DNA from: DASYSL01 sp036003365
GTDB lineage: Bacteria > Eisenbacteria > RBG-16-71-46 > DASYSL01
Reading direction: 5' to 3'
NCBI GenBank assembly: GCA_036003365.1
Contig: DASYSL010000086.1
Coordinates: 7,268-71,267 of the forward strand
Length of the DNA: 64,000 nt
The position numbers were made by a program, and so were the translations under genes. The stretch's first letter is position 1; every line of letters begins with the position of its first letter. The notes under the pieces were generated by a model, which saw nothing but the letters and a program-made list of their open reading frames with translations, made no database searches and had not been told where the DNA came from. Positions 16,631-24,136 of this stretch are shown here, one piece after another.

Positions 16631-18051
16631 CCGACCCGCCGCACCGCACCGGCGGCTCGCTTCGGCCGGCGTCCGTTCTGCCGCGCTCGGCCCCGCCCGG
16701 CGCGCGATTCGACCGCGGTCACCGCATCCTCGAGCACTTCGAGGCCGACCTGTGCCTGGGCGCGGGTCAAGGTGAGCGGCGGCGAGATGCGAATGGCGGA
16801 GTTCCCCGCCCCCAGCGTCAAGAGTCCGCGCTCGAAGCAGGCTTGGATGATGGCGTCGCGCCGGTCGTGATCGCCGCGCGTCGTATCCGGCTCGACCACC
16901 TCGACCGCCAGCATGAGGCCCATGCCGTTCACCCAGCCGAGGTGCGGGTGACGCTTCACCATGGCCTCGAGCTCCTTCTTCATGAAGTCGCCGACCTGGC
17001 GCGCGTTGTCGAGCAGCTGCTCCTCGATGAGGTCGAGCGTGGCGAGAGCGGCCGCGCACGAGACCGGGTTGCCGCCGAACGTGTTGCCGTGCGAGCCCGG
17101 CGGCCACGACATGAGCTCCTTCGAGGCCACCGTGATGCCGAGCGGCATGCCCGAGGCGATGCCCTTGGCGATCGTCACCACGTCGGGCTTCACGTTCCAG
17201 TGCTCGATGGCGAACCACTTGCCGGTGCGCCCCATGCCCGACTGCACCTCGTCGGCCACGAACAGGATGCCGTACTTGTCGCACAGCGCGCGCAGGCGCT
17301 CCAGGTAGCCGGGCGGCGGCGTGACGTAACCGCCCTCGCCCTGGATGGGCTCGACGAACAGCGCCGCCACGTCCTCCGGCGGCGTGTGCTTGGCGAAGAC
17401 GTAGTCCTCGATGAACGACACGCAGGCGTAGCCGCAATCGGGAAACTTGAGATTGAAGATGCAACGCTTGCAGTCGGCGAAAGGCACGTGCGTGGCTTGC
17501 GGCGTCTGCGGCGCGAAGCCGCGGCGCTGCACCGCCTTCGACGCCGTGAGCGTGAGCGAGCCCATAGTGCGGCCGTGAAACGCCCCATAAAACGCCATGA
17601 ACAGCGGCCGGCGCGTCTGGTAGCGCGCCAGCTTCATGGCCGCCTCGACTGCTTCGGTGCCGGAGTTGGAGAAGAAGGCCTGCTTGGGCCCGGAGCCGGG
17701 CACGAGCTTGGTGATGCGCTCGCCGAGCCGCACCTCGAGGTCGTAGTAGAAGTCGGTTCCCGACATGTGGAGGAAGCGGCCCGCCTGGTCGCGGATCGCC
17801 TTGACCACACGCGGATGCGAGTGGCCGCTCGCCCCCACCGCGATGCCGGCCGTGAAGTCGAGGAAGCGGTTGCCGTCCACGTCCCACAGGAGGGCGCCGC
17901 GCCCGTGGCTCATGGCCAGCGGATAGGCCCGCGTGTAGGACGCCGAGATGGCGCGGCGGTCGCGCTCGACGATCGCGCGGGCGCGCGGCCCGGGCAGCTC
18001 CTTGGTGATCAGCTCGGGGCCGTGGGGACTCGGCCTCTGGGTCGTGGTCAC
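16627..18051 (-). CDS. Class III PLP aminotransferase (4-aminobutyrate/acetylornithine type)
   Basis: 474 residues, GTG start at 18051 after CCAGAGG. Fold-type I class III motifs are present: FFSNSGTEAVEAAMKLAR, AFHGRTMGSL, FVADEVQSGMGRTG and the PLP lysine at about residue 296 in TIAKGIASGMPLG. A cysteine-containing insertion (ADCKRCIFNLKFPDCGYAC) near residues 195-213 resembles that of archaeal and bacterial GABA/ornithine aminotransferases. The C-terminal ~35 residues are a basic Arg/Ala-rich tail with no equivalent in the core family. It is the first gene of a coupled set with asparaginase and the subtilase. Substrate cannot be fixed by sequence reading; 4-aminobutyrate, ornithine or lysine are all plausible. 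Confidence 0.9.
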   Translation of the reverse strand: MTTTQRPSPHGPELITKELPGPRARAIVERDRRAISASYTRAYPLAMSHGRGALLWDVDGNRFLDFTAGIAVGASGHSHPRVVKAIRDQAGRFLHMSGTDFYYDLEVRLGERITKLVPGSGPKQAFFSNSGTEAVEAAMKLARYQTRRPLFMAFYGAFHGRTMGSLTLTASKAVQRRGFAPQTPQATHVPFADCKRCIFNLKFPDCGYACVSFIEDYVFAKHTPPEDVAALFVEPIQGEGGYVTPPPGYLERLRALCDKYGILFVADEVQSGMGRTGKWFAIEHWNVKPDVVTIAKGIASGMPLGITVASKELMSWPPGSHGNTFGGNPVSCAAALATLDLIEEQLLDNARQVGDFMKKELEAMVKRHPHLGWVNGMGLMLAVEVVEPDTTRGDHDRRDAIIQACFERGLLTLGAGNSAIRISPPLTLTRAQAQVGLEVLEDAVTAVESRAGRGRARQNGRRPKRAAGAVRRVG

Positions 18052-18122
18052 GCAGACCTCTGGGTCGGGGTCAAAGGGCGCCTCCGGATGAGGGGATTGC
18101 GCTCATTCTCGCCCGAAGCGTC

Positions 18123-18164
18123 GCCCAAAACAAGCCGAGGCCCTCCGGGAAGCGGAGGGCCTCG
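18123..18164 (-). terminator. Rho-independent terminator of the exported-protein operon
   Basis: A perfect 12-bp stem (CGAGGCCCTCCG at 18136-18147 pairing with CGGAGGGCCTCG at 18153-18164) with a 5-base loop lies about 20 bp beyond the stop at 18186. On the minus strand the stem is followed by GCTTGTTTTGGG, giving a short U-rich tail. Confidence 0.8.
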
Positions 18165-18185
18165 ACGACGCGCAACGCCCAGGGG

Positions 18186-19238
18186 TCAGCGGACGACGAC
18201 GAAGTGCGCTTTGTACTCGAATCCTTCGGGCGTGGTCACGCGATACATGTAGATGCCCCCGCTCACATCCTGGGCGCGCCCGTTCTTGAGATCCCAGATG
18301 GCGGTGCCGCTCACCACCGTGTCCTTGCTCAGCTCGCGCACGAGGTCGCCTGAGACCGTGTAGATCTGCACCTTGGCCTGCGCCGGCAGATTGCGGAACT
18401 CGAGCTTGTGCGTGCCCGGCGAGTCCCAGGCTTCGGTGCCGCGGTACGGATTGGGCACCACGATCACGTGCTCGAGATCCGACGAGGGCCCGCCCGTGAC
18501 GATCACCGGCTCGGTCATCAGGTTCAGCGCCAGGTTGTTGATGTTGCAGCAGGTCTCGGGGTGCGACGGGTCCGAGCAACCCGCGAGGTCGGGCACGAAC
18601 TCGTTCTCGAAGCCGCCCTGGATGAGATTCGGATCGGCCCCGTACACGATGGCGTAGTAGGCGGCAAAGCCGTCCGGCGGCGGCGGCGGCGGGACGAGCG
18701 CCCACACCGAGTCGATCTGGGCACAGCGCTTGGGATTCAAGGGATCGATGCGGCGGCAGATCGGCACGCGGTGGATGTCGCCGGCCGAGTCCGGATCCAC
18801 GAACGTGGCGCGCGCCACGTTGTCCGGGAAGTGCCACAACAAGGTGTCGTGGTACACGTAGCGCCGCAAGAGCTCCATCTTGCAGGTGTCGGCGCTCACG
18901 TACACGCGATAGATGTTGTAGCCGCCGAACCCGCCCACCGACGAATCCGCGATCAGCCTCTGCTCGAGCGCCAGATCACGGTCCCAGACCAGCGTCACCT
19001 TGCGGCTCACCGTGCTGTCCTGTCCCTGCGAGCCAATCACGCCCGGAAAAGCGCGGAAATGGATGCGCGGGAACGTGTCCGGCTTGGCCACGCTCGCGCA
19101 ACCGGCGGCCGCCGGATTGGGACAGTCGGCGCGGGTTCCGCCCGCCAGTCCCGCCATCCCGCTCGCCGCGAGGCACGCGGCGAGCAGGAGGCGGATCATC
19201 CATGGATCAGCATGCGATTCGTTCGAGCGTGCGGTCAC
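18186..19238 (-). CDS. Exported protein with FlgD-like C-terminal domain
   Basis: 350 residues if started at the GTG (19238) that overlaps the upstream stop (GTGA). The ATG at 19199 gives 337 residues and a more classical signal peptide (MIRLLLAACLAASGMAG, cleavage near GGTRA), but it lacks a ribosome site. The mature protein begins with a Cys-rich segment (DCPNPAAAGCASV). A beta-rich middle follows, with GGYNIYRVYVSADTC, a run of six prolines near 245, and paired cysteines (CSDPSHPETCCN). The last ~90 residues are VVPNPYRG, then VQIYTVSGDLVREL and SGGIYMYRVTTPEG, a FlgD-like Ig/sorting-type domain. It is the third gene of an operon with two lipoproteins. The function is unknown; a cell-surface role is inferred. 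Confidence 0.85.
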   Translation of the reverse strand: MTARSNESHADPWMIRLLLAACLAASGMAGLAGGTRADCPNPAAAGCASVAKPDTFPRIHFRAFPGVIGSQGQDSTVSRKVTLVWDRDLALEQRLIADSSVGGFGGYNIYRVYVSADTCKMELLRRYVYHDTLLWHFPDNVARATFVDPDSAGDIHRVPICRRIDPLNPKRCAQIDSVWALVPPPPPPDGFAAYYAIVYGADPNLIQGGFENEFVPDLAGCSDPSHPETCCNINNLALNLMTEPVIVTGGPSSDLEHVIVVPNPYRGTEAWDSPGTHKLEFRNLPAQAKVQIYTVSGDLVRELSKDTVVSGTAIWDLKNGRAQDVSGGIYMYRVTTPEGFEYKAHFVVVR

Positions 19239-21736
19239 TCGATCGGTCTCCAGTCCTTGGCATCGAGCTGGACGGCGCCCGGCCCGGTCTGCGTCAGCGG
19301 GTTGGTGTTCTTCGTGAAGCCGAACTTCTCGAGCACCTTGGTGGTCGCGATCTGCACCTGAGTGCGGTCGAGGTACCAGAGCGGGATGCCGGTCCAGTCG
19401 AGCTCCCATGCCGCCCCTGTGTGGTCGACGACGTGGAACCACACCGGCTTGCCGTCCGGCCAGTCGTTCGCGGCGCGGATTCTCTGCGTCAGGCAGCGGC
19501 CGAGGAAGAGCGTGTCGAACTCGGCCTCGGACGGGGAGATGCTATTGGCCAGCGAAAGATACGGGCAAGCGATGCTCGACGGCGGCTTGGTCGGCCAAAA
19601 GTTGAATTCCGTCTGCATGGGGATGATCGACAGCCCATCCCAGGTCGGCAGGTTCCTGACCGAGGCCGGGCCGACGCGCGGATCGCAGGTCGCGGTGCGC
19701 TGGCCCGTCCATCCATCGGGTGGCCAGGGCGCGTCCGTGCACATGAACTGCGGCAGATAGGGAATGAAATCGCCGTAGTTGTCGTTCACGGACTGAATGT
19801 CTCCCGCCCCACCCTGGTCGGCGATGTCGATCCCCGAATGGATCTTCAGGTAGTCGTACATGAAGTTTCCCGGCCACAGGATGTGCTGGCGGTCCGGCTT
19901 CGTACCCTCCCCGCGGTACGGGAAGGGCGCCGGGCCGGTGCCGGCGAAGCGCGTGACGTAGCCGGCGGCGAGCGTCTGCAGGATGCCGCTGCCGAACAGG
20001 AACGCCTTGCCGCCCTGCGACAGGTAGACGGCCAGCGTGTTGAGGTGGCCGGCGTCGGTGATGTAGTGCAGGGCGCTCTCGGGGCTCGATCCGAACTTGC
20101 TCGTGCCGATGCGGCCCGCGTCCTTGTCGCCCGTGTACCAGACGACCGCTCGGTACTTGGTCATGATGCTCAGCGGCAAGCCGTTGGTGGGCGTGAAGCG
20201 GTAGTCGAGCGTGTCGCTCACGATATTGCCGCTGGCGTCGGAGAAGAAGCCGGAGAAGATGCCCGGTTTCGATGTTCCTCCGATTCCGACCCAGGGAACT
20301 CCGCCCTTGGCGTAGAACAGCGTATCGAGCGTCGACTCGATCGGATAGTTCGAGTATGCCGCGTGGTCGGCGCGGTCGGTGTCGCCGCGGAAGTCGTCGA
20401 AGAACAGGATGTTCTTGGCGATGCTCGGATCCTTGAACGCTGCTTTCACCACTTCGAGCTGGATGACCATGATCGAGGTGGCGCCGGTGTTGTCACGCGC
20501 CTCGAGGTAGAAGCGGTGGAAGATGGTCGTGTCGGGATGCCCGTTCACGGTCGTGATCTGGTAGAACGGCCCGAGGATGGTGGACGTCTCGGTGGTCGAC
20601 CAGCTCGACCAGCGGTAGGTCTGCGAATCGTTGTCGCGCGGCGTCTCGTTGAAGATGTCGCCGTCGATGGGGTCGAGCACCCAGCGGAAGCCGTTCAGGA
20701 CGGTGCCCTGCGAGAGGGCGGCGACGTCCCAGTTCATGGGGATCGGCTGTCCCTCGGGAACTTCCAGCGGCACGACGCGCGACTCGCTCAAGTCGAAGCT
20801 CCCGCGCGCACCCTGGCTGCGGATGAAGAACGAGTTGAAGACCACGATGGCCGGCGCCTGCAGCTCGGTGCTGGGCTTGAAGCGCAGCACGTTGTTGTTG
20901 AGGTTGAAGCGCGGCTCGTAGGCGCCCGCGATGTCGAACGCGACGACGGCGAAGTACCACACCTGACCGGGGGTCACGCCTTCGTACTGCTTGAACGTGG
21001 TGTCGGCGGACACCGAATCCCAGTCGGCGAAATTGGGCGCATCATGGCTGAAGAAATTCTGGATGTCCTGCTGGGTGGGCGTGATGCCGCCGATTTGCTG
21101 CACCTGCTGGATCGTCGACTGGCTCACCAGCTTGAACTTGTACAAGCGGGGCGGGCCGCCGACGCCTTCGCCTTCACGGTCCGGGTCGGTGCCGTGCCAC
21201 TCGATGCGCACGCTGGGAGCCGTGGTGGCCGTGCTTCCCGCTCCGGGGTTGGGCGATGTGATCTGGGTGACCGGGGCCACGGTGCGCGAGCTGAAGCTCA
21301 CGCTCGTGGGCGGCGAGAAGGCGCCTTCGTTGTCGACCGCCTTGATGGTGAACTCGTGGTAGTCCTTGCTCGTCACCTGGGTGGCCGGGAAGCTCCCCGA
21401 AGTCACGTTCGTGCTGCCCGGACTCGGCTCGCTCGACTTGAAGAAGATCGTCGTCTCGTTGCGGTCGATCCGCGTCCACACGGTGTCGCCCAGCGCCGGC
21501 GGGTCCACGGCGTAGATGAAATAATCGACGCGGCCGTCGGAGTCCGAGCCAGTCCACTGCAGGCGCACCTTGAAGTAGACGGAGTCGCCCGGCTGCGGGC
21601 GCGCCGTCAGCTGGACCTGCGGACGATAGTTTTGGACCCCGATCCCCCCGCCTCCCTTGGACGAACAGCCCCACGCCGCGAGCGCCAGACAAGCGGCGAA
21701 CAGCAGCCGCTGCGCTCCACCCCATGCATTGTTCAT
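19235..21736 (-). CDS. Large putative lipoprotein with Ig/fibronectin-like segments
   Basis: 833 residues from ATG 21736 (AAAGGATG upstream). The N-terminus RLLFAACLALAAWGCSSKGG is a signal peptide ending in a lipobox-like Cys. Three beta-sandwich-like segments follow, each with the phrase pattern xWxGxDxDGxVxxYxxxV (for example QWTGSDSDGRVDYFIYAVD near residue 70). The region from ~440 to the end is different: FFDDFRGDTD, AVVWYTGDKDAGR and LSQGGKAFLFGSGILQ look like a Rossmann/glutamine-amidotransferase-like fold that has lost obvious catalytic residues. The same operon encodes another lipoprotein upstream with related repeats. No enzyme activity is claimed; most likely an outer-membrane-anchored structural or binding protein. 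Confidence 0.85.
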   Translation of the reverse strand: MNNAWGGAQRLLFAACLALAAWGCSSKGGGGIGVQNYRPQVQLTARPQPGDSVYFKVRLQWTGSDSDGRVDYFIYAVDPPALGDTVWTRIDRNETTIFFKSSEPSPGSTNVTSGSFPATQVTSKDYHEFTIKAVDNEGAFSPPTSVSFSSRTVAPVTQITSPNPGAGSTATTAPSVRIEWHGTDPDREGEGVGGPPRLYKFKLVSQSTIQQVQQIGGITPTQQDIQNFFSHDAPNFADWDSVSADTTFKQYEGVTPGQVWYFAVVAFDIAGAYEPRFNLNNNVLRFKPSTELQAPAIVVFNSFFIRSQGARGSFDLSESRVVPLEVPEGQPIPMNWDVAALSQGTVLNGFRWVLDPIDGDIFNETPRDNDSQTYRWSSWSTTETSTILGPFYQITTVNGHPDTTIFHRFYLEARDNTGATSIMVIQLEVVKAAFKDPSIAKNILFFDDFRGDTDRADHAAYSNYPIESTLDTLFYAKGGVPWVGIGGTSKPGIFSGFFSDASGNIVSDTLDYRFTPTNGLPLSIMTKYRAVVWYTGDKDAGRIGTSKFGSSPESALHYITDAGHLNTLAVYLSQGGKAFLFGSGILQTLAAGYVTRFAGTGPAPFPYRGEGTKPDRQHILWPGNFMYDYLKIHSGIDIADQGGAGDIQSVNDNYGDFIPYLPQFMCTDAPWPPDGWTGQRTATCDPRVGPASVRNLPTWDGLSIIPMQTEFNFWPTKPPSSIACPYLSLANSISPSEAEFDTLFLGRCLTQRIRAANDWPDGKPVWFHVVDHTGAAWELDWTGIPLWYLDRTQVQIATTKVLEKFGFTKNTNPLTQTGPGAVQLDAKDWRPIE

Positions 21737-21765
21737 GCGGCTCACATCCTTTCGCCGTCCGGCCT

Positions 21766-23712
21766 TCATGGCGTCACCGTCTGCCAGTAGAAGGGGATCT
21801 TCGCGCGCACGATCCGGCGGTCGACGAGGCTGACCGCGTCGGGATCGGGGAAGTCGGACAGCTCGAACTCGAAATAGTGGCGTCCCGGAGGGAAGACGGA
21901 TGGATCAGTCGGAATGTTGATGGGAAGCGTTTCGCCCGAGTGCATGAGCTGGCCCTGCGACGAGCTCCAGCCTTCGTCGTCGGCAAGGTTATCGCCGTCG
22001 GTGCGGAAACGGACGCGGACCAGGAACGGGGCGGGACCGGAGCTGGTCGAATCGGAGTCGTACATGAACAGGCGCGCGACGAAGTTGGGCGCCGTGATCA
22101 GGGTATCGGGCGTCGGCGCGAAGCCCACGATCTGCGGCAGGAAGTATGGGTTGTAGTTCGAGAACCAGTTCAGCACGAGGCGACGCAGCACCGTGTCGGC
22201 CGGAGCCAGCGAGCCGTTGTTGTAGTTGTAGATGTACTCGCGCGGGTTGCGGATGCGGCGGTCGCGGCCGAGATTGCCGTCCACCGAGCGCACCTGGGCG
22301 AACGATTTTCCGGTGAACCCGGCGCCCGGGAAGTACGGCACGTTGAAGTACAGCTCCGGCCGATAGCTGGGTGAGAGCGGATCGAAGTTGGGATAGATCT
22401 CGGTGAACGACGGCGTCTGCGGCACACCGGTCGTGAGCTCGGTGATGATGCGGTATTCGACGCCGATCGGCGAGCCGTTGGCCGGGCCGGGAATCGCCAC
22501 CACGCCCTTGTCGGTGGGCGGCGGATTGCTGGTGAGCACCGCGTAGGGCGAATCCTTGTCGCGGCCACCGGCGAAGAAGTAAAGACCCTCGGCATTGCGC
22601 GCCACGGTGTCCGAGTCGACGCGGATGTACCAGTGCCACTCGAATCCGATGCGAACCTTCTCGAGGAAGGTCGCCATCGGCTTGCGGTCGGCGGGCAGCG
22701 TGTTGAAGCGCCCCGGGCCGAGCCACTTGTCGAGCACCGCGGGCGCCGCGCCCGTCGACGGATCGCCGAGCACGTAGAGGCCGCGGCCGTCACGCAAGGA
22801 GGCGGCGCGCACATCGGGATCGGTGGTGTCCGGGCCCGCCCACCAGGTGTCGGGATCGAAGTTCACGACGAAGCGGCGCAGCGAGTCGGGGAACGTGGTG
22901 CCGCCCGCCTCGTCGACCGAGCGCACGCGGAAGACGTTGAGGCCTACGGGAGGCGGCGCCGGATTCGGGCCGGTGCCCGTGCCATACGACACCTGCTTGG
23001 TGAGCGAGTCGACGGACTGGTAGTCGGTCTCCACGAGCTTGTAGCGGTAGCCCGCGATCTGGCTCTGCCAATCCTTGTCGAATCCGTGCCACCCGAAGTA
23101 GACCGCGGAGCCGACCGGAATGGTGTCGCGCGGCAACGACGTCGCCTGCGTGGGATCCTGCGGATCGGTGAGATTGATCGCGAACGGTTGCGAGACCACG
23201 CCGCCGCCCGGCGCCGGCACGAAGATGTTGCCCTCGGCGCGCGCGAAGTCCCACACGATGCCGGGCAGGTTGCGATCGCGCGCCACGAAGCGCGTGAACG
23301 CCGGCGTGGGATCCGCCTTGCCCTCGTTGTCGACGGCGAACACGTAGAGCCCGTGCTCACGGTCGGTGCCGAGACCCTCGTGGATGTTGAAGATGAACAC
23401 CGAGTCGGTCTTGGTCGTGAAATGCCACTGGCTCGGCTTGGGCCCAGGCAACGGATTGCCGGACAGCGTCTCGGTCACGGCGAAGTAGAAGCCGGCCACG
23501 GCGCCATCCACGTCGGAGCCCGACCAGTGCACGTGATAGCGGTACGGCGCACGGTTCAAGGGCTTGCCACCGATCGAATCGAGAGGAGCCGCGGTGAGAT
23601 AGGTCTCAGGGGCGCGGTTTCGATCCGTATTCGGGGCGACCGTCTTCCGGCAGGAGATTTGGGCCAGGGCGACAAGCAAAACGACAAAAATTCCCCACCA
23701 CTTCAAACGCAT
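21766..23712 (-). CDS. Putative lipoprotein with Ig-like segments
   Basis: 648 residues; ATG 23712 is preceded by TGGAGGA at good spacing. The signal peptide MRLKWWGIFVVLLVALAQIS ends at a Cys (SCRKTV), so lipid attachment is likely although the lipobox is imperfect. The sequence carries the same motif as its downstream neighbour: HWSGSDVDGAVAGFYFAV at ~60, then GLYVFAVDNEGKADPTP, and a second set near 220 (FGWHGFDKDWQSQIAGYRYK). These resemble fibronectin III/Ig-like beta sandwiches. The remainder is beta-rich without recognised domain. It is the first gene of the three-gene exported operon, separated by 29 bp from the second. Function unknown. Confidence 0.85.
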   Translation of the reverse strand: MRLKWWGIFVVLLVALAQISCRKTVAPNTDRNRAPETYLTAAPLDSIGGKPLNRAPYRYHVHWSGSDVDGAVAGFYFAVTETLSGNPLPGPKPSQWHFTTKTDSVFIFNIHEGLGTDREHGLYVFAVDNEGKADPTPAFTRFVARDRNLPGIVWDFARAEGNIFVPAPGGGVVSQPFAINLTDPQDPTQATSLPRDTIPVGSAVYFGWHGFDKDWQSQIAGYRYKLVETDYQSVDSLTKQVSYGTGTGPNPAPPPVGLNVFRVRSVDEAGGTTFPDSLRRFVVNFDPDTWWAGPDTTDPDVRAASLRDGRGLYVLGDPSTGAAPAVLDKWLGPGRFNTLPADRKPMATFLEKVRIGFEWHWYIRVDSDTVARNAEGLYFFAGGRDKDSPYAVLTSNPPPTDKGVVAIPGPANGSPIGVEYRIITELTTGVPQTPSFTEIYPNFDPLSPSYRPELYFNVPYFPGAGFTGKSFAQVRSVDGNLGRDRRIRNPREYIYNYNNGSLAPADTVLRRLVLNWFSNYNPYFLPQIVGFAPTPDTLITAPNFVARLFMYDSDSTSSGPAPFLVRVRFRTDGDNLADDEGWSSSQGQLMHSGETLPINIPTDPSVFPPGRHYFEFELSDFPDPDAVSLVDRRIVRAKIPFYWQTVTP

Positions 23713-23825
23713 CCAGCGTCCTCCAGAAACGCCCTGAATTGTGCCCGGTGTGACAAGAATCTAACGATTGGGGGCGTGGTCCGTCAACCACCCGATCGCG
23801 GCCAAGAACCTTCCCGCCAGCGCGC

Positions 23826-23876
23826 CGGGGGCCTGCCCTCGCCCTAGAACATGGGCGGGCGTCGGGCAGGCCCCCG
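23826..23876 (-). repeat. Long inverted repeat (13-bp outer, 5-bp inner stem)
   Basis: CGGGGGCCTGCCC (23826-23838) pairs perfectly with GGGCAGGCCCCCG (23864-23876). Inside it CGCCC (23840-23844) pairs with GGGCG (23853-23857) around an 8-base loop. No U-tract follows, so it is not a typical terminator. It could fold in the leader of the lipoprotein operon. Confidence 0.65.
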
Positions 23877-24013
23877 CGTGGCGGTGGGCTCTACGCACAA
23901 ACCTACTGGTTCACTTCGCGTCCCTGCCGTCAATTCCCTCAGTTTCCCCGATTTGGACTCCCCAGGCTTCAGATGGCGATGCCCCACCTTGCTGGCTTCC
24001 TGGTGCGGGGTCG

Positions 24014-24060
24014 CGGGCTTTCCCGAAGGGCCTCGTGTGTCCGGCCCGAGGGAAAGCCCG
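24014..24060 (-). repeat. Long inverted repeat (11-bp outer, 5-bp inner stem)
   Basis: CGGGCTTTCCC (24014-24024) pairs perfectly with GGGAAAGCCCG (24050-24060), and GGGCC/GGCCC pair inside the loop. The two-tier layout parallels the hairpin at 23826-23876. Confidence 0.65.
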
Positions 24061-24075
24061 GGACTTCGCACCACC

Positions 24076-24108
24076 AAAAAAAAGAAGGCGGGGGGTCTCC
24101 CCCCCGCC
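24076..24108 (-). terminator. Strong Rho-independent terminator
   Basis: On the minus strand a 9-bp perfect GC stem (GGCGGGGGG/CCCCCCGCC, + positions 24087-24095 and 24100-24108) with a 4-base loop is followed by TTC and eight T residues. It lies 28 bp after the stop codon at 24137, so it ends the transcript of the large exported protein. Confidence 0.9.
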
Positions 24109-24136
24109 CTCTGCGCTTTCGCGCCCGACTCAGACG

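Larger units (their letters stand above)
23713..24136. other. Structured intergenic region, no gene
   Basis: This 424-bp gap between two minus-strand genes has no supported coding sequence. It contains the terminator of the 1420-residue protein gene (24076-24108) and two further long hairpins (24014-24060 and 23826-23876). The lipoprotein gene begins about 115 bp beyond the last of them. The stretch between the hairpins (~23880-24010) is lower in GC than flanking genes. Confidence 0.6.
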
